DNA of 64,000 bases from Schaedlerella arabinosiphila (GTDB lineage Bacteria; Bacillota; Clostridia; Lachnospirales; Lachnospiraceae): NCBI RefSeq assembly GCF_003885045.1, contig NZ_RHJS01000002.1, positions 5,945,302 to 6,009,301 of the forward strand, given 5' to 3'. The notes under the pieces were generated by a model. That model did not search any database and had not been told where the DNA came from. It saw only the letters and a list, made by a program, of their open reading frames with translations. The translations under genes were made by a program, and so were the position numbers. Of the stretch, positions 1 to 7,908 are shown piece by piece. Position 1 is the first letter of the stretch, and the number at the start of each line of letters is the position of its first letter.

Positions 1-422
1 TGCAGATTACAAGTAGATTTACGATTGCGGTGCATATGCTTCTGTGTATGGATGTATTCCAGGAGGAGTACAAGGTTACCAGCGATTTTATGGCGTTTAG
101 CATCGGGGTCAATCCCGTGATCATCCGAAAACTTTTGTCCCAGCTAAAGGACGCCGGACTGGCGGAGGTCAGGAGGGGACCCGGCGGGGCTGTCCCTGCC
201 AGGCCGCTGGATGAGATCACATTTCTGGACATTTACCGGGCGGTGGACTGTATCGGGGAAAATACGCTGTTCCATTTTCACGAAAACCCCAGCCAGGACT
301 GCCCGGTGGGGAAAAATATTCATCGGATACTGGACGACAGGCTTGTCCAGGTGCAGGACGCCATGGAGCGGGAGCTGGAGGCGATTACGCTGGGAATGGT
401 GAAGGAAAAGCTGGAACACTGA
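1..422 (+). CDS. Rrf2-family transcriptional regulator (5' end cut by the window edge)
   Basis: The reading frame is open from base 3, and bases 1-2 (tg) are the end of what is almost certainly the ATG just outside the window, giving M-Q-I-T-S-R-F-T-I-A-V-H-M-L. This is the standard opening of Rrf2 proteins, which are small winged-helix DNA-binding dimers. About 140 residues are expected and about 140 are present. Residues around VNPVIIRKLLSQLKDAGL form the recognition helix, followed by the RRGPGG wing. Only one cysteine (QDCPVG) is seen where Fe-S type members (IscR, NsrR) carry three, so it is more like the YwnA/CymR branch without a cluster. What it regulates cannot be told from this window. 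Confidence 0.88.
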   Translation, partial: QITSRFTIAVHMLLCMDVFQEEYKVTSDFMAFSIGVNPVIIRKLLSQLKDAGLAEVRRGPGGAVPARPLDEITFLDIYRAVDCIGENTLFHFHENPSQDCPVGKNIHRILDDRLVQVQDAMERELEAITLGMVKEKLEH

Positions 423-447
423 CGATAATGGAGCTGGCAGATTGTAC

Positions 448-597
448 ATGGGAGATTGGGCAGAAGCAGAAACGGCATTGAAGAAGCAGATTGACAGCGG
501 ACTTCCGGTTCCCTGCCTGCTTGCATGGGATAGCATAACTTTCTGCTTGACGGACACAAGGAAAATCCTTATGATTTTATTAACAGGGACTAGGTAA
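448..597 (+). pseudogene. Possible remnant of a BtrH/C39-peptidase-like gene
   Basis: A 49-codon open stretch contains a segment (KKQIDSGLPVPCLL) that resembles the cysteine-containing region of BtrH N-terminal/C39-like peptidases found in clostridia, where an intact protein would run for some 300 residues. No ribosome site of note precedes the ATG, and the reading diverges into unrelated sequence after about 30 residues. I read it as debris between the Rrf2 gene and the next gene. The match is from memory of the motif only, so the assignment is weak. Confidence 0.3.
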
Positions 598-625
598 ATT
601 TGGAGACTTCCCGGAGGTGGCTATA

Positions 626-2203
626 GTGAAAGAATTTCATGTGACAGGCACATGCAATCCGGATCGGCATTATATGGTAGATATCAGCGGCCGGATAGAG
701 CAGATTACCAGCGATTACATCGACAAAGGAAAATATTTTACTATCAATAGAGCAAGGCAGTATGGAAAAACAACACTGATGTTTTTACTGCGGAGATATC
801 TGCTGGAAAAATATGTTGTCATTTCGATCAGTTTTGAGGCGGCAGATGAATTGTTCGTTTCCTCCTATGCATTGGCAGCAGGACTCTGTAGGAACGTCGG
901 CCGCCAGCTCCGGATGCAGGATGTGCCGGAGGACATGATAAGAAAGTGGGAAGTTCCCATTTCTAAAGAATTTCCATTTGATGATTTCGGTGAACGGATT
1001 TCAGAGCTGTGTCTTCAGTGCGGCAGGAAGATTGTGCTCATGATAGATGAGGTTGATAAAAATTCTGACAATCAGATTTTTTTGGGATTTTTGGGACTGC
1101 TGCGTGCTAAATACCTTGCTCAGGCCGGCGGAATGGATCAAACTTTTCAATCGGTGATTCTGGCAAGCGTCTATGACATCAAAAATCTCAAGCTAAAACT
1201 TCGCCCGGATGAGGAGGCAAAGTATAACAGCCCGTGGAACATTGCAGAAGATTTTAATATGGATTTTAGCTTTCAGCCGGGAGACATTGCCGGAATGCTT
1301 ACGGAGTATGAAGCTGATTGTTCTACAGGGATGGATATTGAGGAAATCAGCAGGCTGATTTACGATTATACCGGCGGCTATCCCTATATGGTATCCAGGA
1401 TCTGCAAGCTGCTCGATGAGAGAATTGCCGGGCATGCAGATTTTCCAGAGAAAAAAGATGCATGGACAAAGGCAGGAATCTTAGAGGCAGTACGGCTGTT
1501 TCTGAAGGAACCGAATACGTTGTTTGACGACATGGTGAAGAAGCTCTGCGACCATCCGGAGCTGAAACATATGCTGGAGGATATTTTGTTTTGCGGTGTC
1601 CGGTATTCGTTTGAAATTCATAACCCCAATATCAATGTTGGCGTTATGTTTGGATTTATCAGGGAACAGGATAATACCGTGATGATCGCAAACAGGCTCT
1701 TTGAAACAAAAATGTATAACCTGTTTCTTTCGGAGGCAGAGCTGGATGGAGAACAGCGCAGCAAGGCGCCTGTTTACAACCAGTTTGTTGCTCATGGAAT
1801 GCTTCAGATGCGCCTGGTAATGGAAAAATTTTATGAGCATTATGAAGAAATATTTCATAACTGCAGTGATAAGTTTATAGAAGCGGAAGGCCGGCGTATC
1901 TTTTTGATGTACCTGAGACCGATCATGAATGGATCGGGAAATTATTATATAGAAGCACAGACACGGGATCATAACAGGACAGATGTTATCGTTGACTATA
2001 AATCCCAGCGCTATATTATCGAAATGAAGCTTTGGAGAGGAAACGCCTATAACGAACGTGGTGAAAAGCAATTGTTTAATTATCTGGATTATTATAAAAA
2101 GGATACCGGATATCTCCTGAGTTTTAATTTCAACAAAAAGAAAGAAACCGGAATAAAAGAAGTTCTTATGGATGGGAAAAGAATTATTGAAGTTGTTGTT
2201 TAA
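626..2203 (+). CDS. AAA-like ATPase with C-terminal PD-(D/E)XK nuclease-type domain (copy 1)
   Basis: The GTG at 626 is chosen over an in-frame GTG at 617 because GGAGG at 613-617 sits 8 bases upstream of it, and because the paralogue at 41975 begins at the same residue (MKRFHVTG versus MKEFHVTG). The 525-residue protein has an atypical P-loop (NRARQYGKTT; the usual first glycine is missing, as in related AAA-ATPase-like families) at about residue 50, Walker B IVLMIDEVD at about 145, and near the C-terminus DVIVDY...IIEMKLWRG, which fits the D...ExK core of the PD-(D/E)XK fold. Function is unknown; such proteins are very numerous in Lachnospiraceae. It is followed by a good convergent terminator, so it appears to be a single-gene unit. 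Confidence 0.75.
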   Translation: MKEFHVTGTCNPDRHYMVDISGRIEQITSDYIDKGKYFTINRARQYGKTTLMFLLRRYLLEKYVVISISFEAADELFVSSYALAAGLCRNVGRQLRMQDVPEDMIRKWEVPISKEFPFDDFGERISELCLQCGRKIVLMIDEVDKNSDNQIFLGFLGLLRAKYLAQAGGMDQTFQSVILASVYDIKNLKLKLRPDEEAKYNSPWNIAEDFNMDFSFQPGDIAGMLTEYEADCSTGMDIEEISRLIYDYTGGYPYMVSRICKLLDERIAGHADFPEKKDAWTKAGILEAVRLFLKEPNTLFDDMVKKLCDHPELKHMLEDILFCGVRYSFEIHNPNINVGVMFGFIREQDNTVMIANRLFETKMYNLFLSEAELDGEQRSKAPVYNQFVAHGMLQMRLVMEKFYEHYEEIFHNCSDKFIEAEGRRIFLMYLRPIMNGSGNYYIEAQTRDHNRTDVIVDYKSQRYIIEMKLWRGNAYNERGEKQLFNYLDYYKKDTGYLLSFNFNKKKETGIKEVLMDGKRIIEVVV

Positions 2204-2226
2204 TGTTTACAATTGAAAGATGTTTA

Positions 2227-2262
2227 AAAGGCACTGCAAAATACAATCCCTGCAGTGCCTTT
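2227..2262. terminator. Bidirectional terminator between the AAA gene and the ABC permease
   Basis: AAAGGCACTGCA (2227-2238) pairs perfectly with TGCAGTGCCTTT (2251-2262) around a 12-nt loop. A-rich and T-rich flanks lie on the two sides, suiting termination of both the plus-strand gene ending at 2203 and the minus-strand gene ending at 2270. Confidence 0.75.
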
Positions 2263-2269
2263 CCCTTCT

Positions 2270-4783
2270 TTATTCCACCGTCTCAATCGAATCCACAATA
2301 CTCATTTTCCCAATCCCATACAACGGTATAGCTGTCGCCGCCATACATGCGGCCACGGACACTGCCGCCGCTTCCAGGATGGCGGCCGCGGGAACGGCCG
2401 TAAGCCGGAGCATATCGGAGGCGGCTGCCTCCACGAAAATCGTGCAGATGTATCCGCACACCCCGCCGATGACCGAAGCGATCAGTCCGTAATAAGCGCC
2501 CTCCCACAAAAAGGTTTTATAAAGGCTGAGGCTGCTCATCCCGATTGCACGCTGCATCCCGATTTCATGGATGCGGGTATGGATATTCGTGTAAACGGTA
2601 TTGACAATATTCAAGATTCCGATCAGCCCGATAAAGAGGATCAGTCCCCAGCACAGAAGACGGATCTGCTCAAAGCTCTCAGCCATCTGCGAATCGGCTT
2701 CCCGGTAGGAGAGCCATCTGCTGCCTGGATTTTCTGCGCACCATGCATCCAGCCAGCTTTCAAATTCTTTCTCATCCGCACCCTCTGACAAAGTGAGATA
2801 CACTTCCGAAAACTGTTCATTTCCCACCAGACTGTTATACAGCGGATCTACAATTATGATCTGAATGCCGTTGGTAAATCCTCCGCTGCTGTCAGCTAGA
2901 GGGTTATTCAGGATTCCGGCGATCCGCAGAGACGTTCCGTTGACCGTGATCCTGTCGCCCTCATGAAATTCCGTATGCGCTATGTCATGTCCTTCCGCAG
3001 CAAATGCAACGGGATTTTTTAAAAGGCATGCCGCGCCGTTTCGCAGATCCTCCAGGTCTTTTTCTGTGAGGCCGGAAACCATGTTTTCCAGACGTTTCTG
3101 ATCTACAGAGCCAATCTGAACGGTTTCGCTGGGACCAGGGGTAAAATCCAGATCAATCGGAAACACGCCGTTTTCCTGGCTGTATACAGTCAGCTTGTTG
3201 GTGGAAAGCTCAGAAATCATGTCCTGTTCACTGCACTTTTCCAGGGCTTCCGGAGAGATCCCGCCTGCATCATTGGAAACAGAGTAGTCGCCGATATGCA
3301 TATCCTGTACGGCCTGGCTGGCGTCCAGCAGTCCGCTGAAGCTCTGCAGGGCGACGAAAACGGTGATGCTCATGACAATGGACAGAATGGTGATCACCGT
3401 GCGGCCGCGGTTTCGCTTGAGATTCAGCCGTGCGTAAAATGCTTCGAAATTGCGGATTTTTTTCTGTGTTCTGCGGCGGCGCCGGATTTTTACAGTCTGA
3501 CCGCTCATGGCCGCGGTGGGAGACACATGGGAAGCATACCGGGCGGACGGAAATGCGGCCAGCACTGCAAACAGCAGCGTGACAAAGACGCTCAGAACCA
3601 TAGGCAGAGGCCCGCCGGTACGGCTGTCTGCGATCATAGCATTCAATTCACGTGTATTTTCCGCCAGAAACAGATCCGGATTCAGCATTCCAAGCACTGC
3701 GGTCAGAATCCCTTTTGCCGAAATGCTGCCCAGCAGAAGGCCCAGCGGAAGTCCGATCCCGCAAAGGATCAGGAGCTGCACCGTAACCAGAAGATAGAGC
3801 TGTCTCTGCTCGCTGCCGATGGCGCGAAGGGTTCCGTATTCGCGGATGCGTTTTGTAACGGCCACTTTCAGAATGTTATAGATCACCAGCCCGGCGGCCA
3901 GAAGGATCAATGCGCCTGTCAGCACGCATGCCGCCGCCATGAACGGGAATCCGCTGCCGGTGTCCGCATTGGATTCTTTTTCATAGGATATGCCCAGCGC
4001 ATCCAGGAGAATCCAGTTGTATTGAACATCATCTTCTGCAACCTGCAGCGTTTCGGACAGATCCCATACGATAGACTGAAACTGGCTGTGATTCTCTGTC
4101 TTAAAATCCGTGGAATACAGAAAATACCGTTTTGGAAGCAGTTCCTCTGCAGTCCCCTCGCCGACCACCGCGCCCAGGGTTCCGCTTACATAGCTGATAT
4201 AGTTATTTTCCAGAATCCCGGTCACCAGGAAATCAGCAGTATACTCATAAGGGGGCTGGGTATCCGTTTTCAGGCTGACGCTGACAGGCAGGCGGACGGT
4301 ATCGCCCAGGCGAATGGTACCCGGCTCTGCCCCGGAACCCGCGCTGCCGGCAGCAAAACCAAGATACCGCAGCGTTTCTTCCGACAGCGCGATCTCGCCT
4401 GCCCTCTCCGGAAGCCTTCCTTCTTTCAGTGTACCGACGGAGGGATACGCCTGCAGCGCGTTTCCCTGATATTCCCGCAGATCCAGGGTCAGGCTGCTGT
4501 CCTGCAGCGGGACGCGGCCGAGAAAGATCCAGCTTCCCACATCTTTGAGACGGGAATCCTCGAAAAGGGCCTGATTCTGTTCTTCATTCAACTGATGAAA
4601 TGTGGCATAGCGGTTTCCGTTCAGGCCGGCCGCCTGATCCACGCGCATCGTCTGCAGTATACCGATGGACTGCCCCATGGCGGCGGTGGCGGCGGTGGAC
4701 AGAATCACGGCGATGAGAACCAGGACGGACGTAACCTTTTGGGCCTTTAATTCCTTCCAGGCAAGAGATAAATAAGATTTCAT
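2270..4783 (-). CDS. FtsX-type ABC transporter permease
   Basis: This 837-residue membrane protein starts MKSYLSLAWKELKAQKVTSVLVLIAVILS, the usual opening of FtsX/MacB-type permeases. It carries one N-terminal membrane anchor, a long extracytoplasmic part, a three-helix FtsX block at about residues 280-420, a second anchor at about 460, a second outer domain and a final three-helix FtsX block ending at the C-terminus. Its ATG overlaps the stop of the ATPase gene by 4 bases (ATGA), so the two are translationally coupled. Such two-domain permeases move peptides, lipids or antibiotics, or act as signalling partners of two-component systems; the adjacent regulator/kinase pair favours an envelope-stress or drug-response role. 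The substrate cannot be inferred. Confidence 0.85.
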   Translation of the reverse strand: MKSYLSLAWKELKAQKVTSVLVLIAVILSTAATAAMGQSIGILQTMRVDQAAGLNGNRYATFHQLNEEQNQALFEDSRLKDVGSWIFLGRVPLQDSSLTLDLREYQGNALQAYPSVGTLKEGRLPERAGEIALSEETLRYLGFAAGSAGSGAEPGTIRLGDTVRLPVSVSLKTDTQPPYEYTADFLVTGILENNYISYVSGTLGAVVGEGTAEELLPKRYFLYSTDFKTENHSQFQSIVWDLSETLQVAEDDVQYNWILLDALGISYEKESNADTGSGFPFMAAACVLTGALILLAAGLVIYNILKVAVTKRIREYGTLRAIGSEQRQLYLLVTVQLLILCGIGLPLGLLLGSISAKGILTAVLGMLNPDLFLAENTRELNAMIADSRTGGPLPMVLSVFVTLLFAVLAAFPSARYASHVSPTAAMSGQTVKIRRRRRTQKKIRNFEAFYARLNLKRNRGRTVITILSIVMSITVFVALQSFSGLLDASQAVQDMHIGDYSVSNDAGGISPEALEKCSEQDMISELSTNKLTVYSQENGVFPIDLDFTPGPSETVQIGSVDQKRLENMVSGLTEKDLEDLRNGAACLLKNPVAFAAEGHDIAHTEFHEGDRITVNGTSLRIAGILNNPLADSSGGFTNGIQIIIVDPLYNSLVGNEQFSEVYLTLSEGADEKEFESWLDAWCAENPGSRWLSYREADSQMAESFEQIRLLCWGLILFIGLIGILNIVNTVYTNIHTRIHEIGMQRAIGMSSLSLYKTFLWEGAYYGLIASVIGGVCGYICTIFVEAAASDMLRLTAVPAAAILEAAAVSVAACMAATAIPLYGIGKMSIVDSIETVE

Positions 4784-5454
4784 TCTGCGTTCACCTCCGA
4801 AAGTACCCCGTCTACGATCATAAACTGGCGTTCGGCCATCTGTGCGATCCGCTTGTCGTGGGTAATGATTACCAGCGTTTTTCCCATGCTTCTCCAGATA
4901 TTTTTCAATAAATCCATGACCTCGCCGCCGCTTCGGCTGTCCAGGTTGCCGGTGGGTTCGTCCGCGAAGATGACGTCTGGTTTGGCAATCAGGGCGCGAG
5001 CGATGGCGGTTCGCTGCTGCTGCCCGCCGGAAAGCTCATGGGGCAGATGGCTGAGCCGCTCCCGGATTCCCAGCAGTTTTGTAAGTTGATCCAGATACCC
5101 TTCATCCGGCTGCTTTTTATTCAGAAGAAGGGGCATCACGATATTTTCCCTGGCGGTCAGGACGGGGAGCAGATTGAACTGCTGGAAAATAAAACCGATG
5201 CGCTGCCGCCGAAACGCGGACAGCTCCTTGTCCCGAAGTTCGTAAATGTTCCTGCCGTCATAGGTCAGGCTGCCGGAGGTGGGCCGGTCCAGCCCGGACA
5301 GCAGATGGAGCAGGGTGCTCTTGCCGCTTCCGGAAGGCCCTATGATGGAGAGAAACTCTCCCTGGCTGATTTCCAGGCCGGCGCGGTCCAGTGCAGCCAC
5401 ACGGCCCTCTCCGGTGCCGTAAATCTTTGTCAATTCTTTTGCTTCGATATTCAT
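4780..5454 (-). CDS. LolD/MacB-type ABC transporter ATP-binding protein
   Basis: A standard 224-residue nucleotide-binding subunit: Walker A GPSGSGKST at about residues 39-47, Q-loop FQQFNLLPVLTARENI, signature LSGGQQQRTAIARAL, Walker B VIFADEPTGNLDS and an H-loop at IITHD. The ADEPTGNLD form is typical of the MacB/LolD/BceA subfamily that works with FtsX-type permeases, and the permease follows with a 4-base overlap. The ribosome site AGGAG precedes the ATG. It energises the neighbouring permease on the inner face of the membrane. Confidence 0.9.
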   Translation of the reverse strand: MNIEAKELTKIYGTGEGRVAALDRAGLEISQGEFLSIIGPSGSGKSTLLHLLSGLDRPTSGSLTYDGRNIYELRDKELSAFRRQRIGFIFQQFNLLPVLTARENIVMPLLLNKKQPDEGYLDQLTKLLGIRERLSHLPHELSGGQQQRTAIARALIAKPDVIFADEPTGNLDSRSGGEVMDLLKNIWRSMGKTLVIITHDKRIAQMAERQFMIVDGVLSEVNAE

Positions 5455-5562
5455 AAAAATAACACTCTCCTTTTTTCTGGTCTGGCAGCGAAAGCTGTCT
5501 GCCCGGAAGGCGCCGAAACATGTCTTCCGGTATGGTCGATAAGGAGAGTGTAAAACATAAAT

Positions 5563-5579
5563 CTCAAGAAACGCTCAAG
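5563..5579 (-). promoter_or_regulatory. Direct repeat CTTGAG-N5-CTTGAG upstream of the ABC operon
   Basis: On the minus strand CTTGAG occurs twice with an 11-bp period (forward CTCAAG at 5563-5568 and 5574-5579), just upstream of the ABC genes and downstream of the kinase gene. Half-sites repeated every 10-11 bp are how OmpR-family regulators bind, so this is a candidate site for the response regulator encoded at 6914-7591. The assignment is inference. Confidence 0.4.
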
Positions 5580-5612
5580 GTTTTGAAAATATAAAAAATT
5601 CCAGTTGAAAAT

Positions 5613-6926
5613 TTAAAAATATGCGGTGGCCTTTGCCCCATGTCCTTTTACATTTTCTAATTTCAATTTTCCTCCATGCTTTAAGCAGATGGTCTGGCAG
5701 CTATAGAGACCCATCCCGAAATGGCTGACATTCTCCGCAGGCAGTCCGGGGGATGCAGAATCCCTGGCAGGCTCCCCGGCCAAACCAAACGGCTTCGGCC
5801 CGTTTTGGATCAATTCGTCAGAAAATCCGGGGCCGTCGTCCGCCACGGACAGCAGGATATACGGATCTTTCATTTCTACTGTAATCTCCAGCTTACACTT
5901 TGCAAAGCGCGCCCCGTTGGCAATCAGATTTTCCGCGACGATCATGAACAGCCCATGGTCCAACTCCGCAGACAGCATTTCTGAGGACTCAATCCCCCCA
6001 TACCCAATCGCTGTGGACGATGTCTCTCCAGGCCCAATCGCTGTGGACGATGTCTCTCCAGGCCCAATCGCTGCGGACGATGCCTCCCCAGGCCCAATTG
6101 CTGCGGACGATGTCTCCCCAGGCTCAACCGTCCTTTGCGCCGCTGTGATCCCCGGTACCGTGACCCGGCAGGAAAGGCCGGGCGCAAGCAGTCGGGCGGT
6201 GTCCACCAGTTCCCCATACAGAAGATCGCATGGAACCTTTTTTTTCCGCACAGGCATCTGTTCCAGCCGCTGGATGCTGCTCATGCTTTCAATATACTGC
6301 TCAATACGGAGGGTATAAAGTTCCAGCCGGCGGATGGTCGATTCATCGTGGATTCCTTTCCGCAGCAGTTTGGAGGTTCCTTTTAACACTGTGACTGGGT
6401 TTCGCAGGTCGTGGGCAAACGCGGCGTTCAGCCGTTTTCGTTCCTCAGCCTGCCGCCAAAGCGTCTGGTTGTTGGCCAGCAGGGTTTTCCGCATTTTTTC
6501 AAATGCAGAGCAGAGCTGCCCCAGTTCATCCTGTCCGGGCGGTACAGGAATCGCAAAATCCAGGTCGTTTTCCATGATATGCGCTGCGCCGCTGTTCAGG
6601 ATTTCCAGCGGTTCTTTGAGCTTGACCCGGTAGAACAGCATGGAGGTTATAAGGATCGCAGCCGTGAAGATCAGGATGGGCAGGGCGATCTGCAAAATCC
6701 CCAGCAGCAGGAAGAGAATTTCTGTGCCGGCGGAAGGCTCAGACTGGTCAATCATGACCGCCTGGGTTTGGCCAAAGTCCATAAAACTGCGGTTATTTGG
6801 AAAAAAAAGCCTGCATTGGATACATCCGATAAAGGCGCCGACGGAAAGGAGGGACGCCAGAAGCAGTCCGAAAAACATCATCGTAAACAATGCATTTTTT
6901 AAACGCATCCGCCTTATCCAACCCAT
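5613..6926 (-). CDS. Sensor histidine kinase with an internal decapeptide repeat
   Basis: Residues 10-35 and 70-98 are membrane helices flanking a short outer loop, followed by a HAMP-like linker, an H-box AFAHDLRNPVTVL with the phospho-acceptor at His172, an N-box (VAENLIANGARFA) and G-box motifs (DDGPGF, GMGLYSCQTI). Total length is 437 residues. Between the dimerisation helices and the ATPase domain lies an insert of four near-identical decapeptides of the form PGETSSTAIG, encoded by a 30-bp tandem repeat (6003-6122), which is unusual in a kinase. The gene overlaps the upstream regulator gene by 13 bases, so the two form one operon. The first ATG is kept because a GGGGGTG ribosome site precedes it. 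Confidence 0.85.
   Translation of the reverse strand: MGWIRRMRLKNALFTMMFFGLLLASLLSVGAFIGCIQCRLFFPNNRSFMDFGQTQAVMIDQSEPSAGTEILFLLLGILQIALPILIFTAAILITSMLFYRVKLKEPLEILNSGAAHIMENDLDFAIPVPPGQDELGQLCSAFEKMRKTLLANNQTLWRQAEERKRLNAAFAHDLRNPVTVLKGTSKLLRKGIHDESTIRRLELYTLRIEQYIESMSSIQRLEQMPVRKKKVPCDLLYGELVDTARLLAPGLSCRVTVPGITAAQRTVEPGETSSAAIGPGEASSAAIGPGETSSTAIGPGETSSTAIGYGGIESSEMLSAELDHGLFMIVAENLIANGARFAKCKLEITVEMKDPYILLSVADDGPGFSDELIQNGPKPFGLAGEPARDSASPGLPAENVSHFGMGLYSCQTICLKHGGKLKLENVKGHGAKATAYF
6003..6122 (-). repeat. Four 30-bp tandem repeats inside the kinase gene
   Basis: Units at 6003-6032, 6033-6062, 6063-6092 and 6093-6122 differ at only a few positions, the first two being identical. Each is ten codons, so copy number can change without breaking the frame. 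The encoded Gly/Pro/Ser/Thr-rich stretch should be a flexible linker. This is a coding minisatellite, not a CRISPR: there are no spacers. Confidence 0.95.
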
Positions 6927-7591
6927 TTGTAGCCCACCCCCCAGACGGTTTCGATGTAGCTGTCGGGAGAAACGCCGGAGAATTTGGCGCGGATCTTCCG
7001 GACGTGTTCCATCACGGTATCGCTGCTTCCGCCGCCGTCCAGTCCCCAGACCAGCTCATAGATGCGCTCCCGGTCAAAGACCTGGCCGGCATTCATGGAG
7101 AGCAGCTCCACAATGTCAAATTCCCGTTTGGATAAAGGAATATTTTCGCCGTTGAGTTGGACGGTCCGGGCGGAATAATCGATGGCCAGTTCCCTGAAAA
7201 AACGCACCGCCGCATTTCCCTGCCGTCTCTGTTCCCGCCGCAGATGGGCGGCAATCCGGGCGCCCAGTTCATCCAGATCGAAAGGCTTTACAATATAGTC
7301 GTCGGCCCCGGTCTGAAATCCGACGACCTTATCCGCAGATTCGATGCGGGCCGTCAAAAATAATACCGGACAGTTTACATACTCCCGAATCTGCCGGCAG
7401 ACCTCAAGCCCGTCCATTTCCGGCATATTGATGTCCAGCAGGATCAGATCCGGCCGGGCGGAGACCTTCTCCAGGGCTTCCCGGCCGCTGTATGCGGTCA
7501 GTATATCGTATTCCGGTTCAAAATAACTTTTTATCATATCCACAATGCCCGTTTCGTCATCCACGATCAAAAGCGTTTGTTTTCGCATCAC
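6914..7591 (-). CDS. OmpR-family response regulator
   Basis: The 225-residue protein has a receiver domain (LLIVDDE at the start, phospho-acceptor Asp53 in LILLDINMPEMDG, Thr in LFLTAR, Lys in YIVKPFD) and a C-terminal winged helix ending ETVWGVGYKW. It is the first gene of the minus-strand operon and overlaps its kinase by 13 bases. Likely target: the ABC transporter genes directly downstream, which carry an 11-bp-period direct repeat before them. Confidence 0.92.
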   Translation of the reverse strand: MMRKQTLLIVDDETGIVDMIKSYFEPEYDILTAYSGREALEKVSARPDLILLDINMPEMDGLEVCRQIREYVNCPVLFLTARIESADKVVGFQTGADDYIVKPFDLDELGARIAAHLRREQRRQGNAAVRFFRELAIDYSARTVQLNGENIPLSKREFDIVELLSMNAGQVFDRERIYELVWGLDGGGSSDTVMEHVRKIRAKFSGVSPDSYIETVWGVGYKWVG

Positions 7592-7621
7592 TTATCAGCT
7601 CCCATGTTTTTTATCAGTTTT

Positions 7622-7650
7622 ATTCTACGGTCTTTCCAGTGTTTGTGCAA
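7622..7650 (-). promoter_or_regulatory. Sigma-A type promoter of the regulator/kinase operon
   Basis: On the minus strand TTGCAC (complement of 7645-7650), 17 bp, then TAGAAT (complement of 7622-7627), about 30 bp before the regulator ATG. The distances fit a housekeeping promoter. Confidence 0.6.
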
Positions 7651-7661
7651 GAAAATTTTAC

Positions 7662-7701
7662 GTTACTGTTACTGGAGCACCCAAAGGGTGTGAACAATAA
7701 C
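7662..7701. repeat. Dispersed palindromic repeat, family A copy
   Basis: GTTACTGTTAC opens and GTGAACAATAAC closes this 40-bp imperfect palindrome, with CACCC/GGGTG at its centre. The same GTTAYTGTTCAC word recurs in other intergenic spots of the window (25.9, 27.2, 28.4, 56.3, 56.5 and 63.2 kb). Confidence 0.55.
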
Positions 7702-7743
7702 AATTTTACGTCGGCGGGACCTCTAACTCCGTCTGCGCTATTA

Positions 7744-7772
7744 TTGACTTTGGGGCAGGTTTCTGGTAGAAT
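7744..7772 (+). promoter_or_regulatory. Promoter of the lipoprotein/hybrid-kinase operon
   Basis: TTGACT (7744-7749), a 17-bp spacer, then TAGAAT (7767-7772), 137 bp before the ATG at 7909. The long untranslated leader has no recognised riboswitch. Confidence 0.6.
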
Positions 7773-7908
7773 TTTCTGTAACAATTCAGAACAGAGGCAG
7801 CTTTGGGGTAAATCGTCTGCGCAGCAGGCGCACCTGCGGCCGGCTGTTCTTTTTAAGGATACGTCCGGCCAGGGGCGGACGATTTCATGTTTGACAGGGA
7901 GAGAGACA

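Noticed and set aside
3296..4750. Long plus-strand open frame of 484 codons
   Set aside because: It lies antisense to the FtsX-type permease, has no ribosome site, and its composition (many Gln, His, Arg) is that of a shadow frame of a GC-rich coding region.
6003..6122. Regular 30-bp repeats that could suggest a CRISPR array
   Set aside because: The units are contiguous without spacers and stay in frame with the kinase; no cas genes are present.
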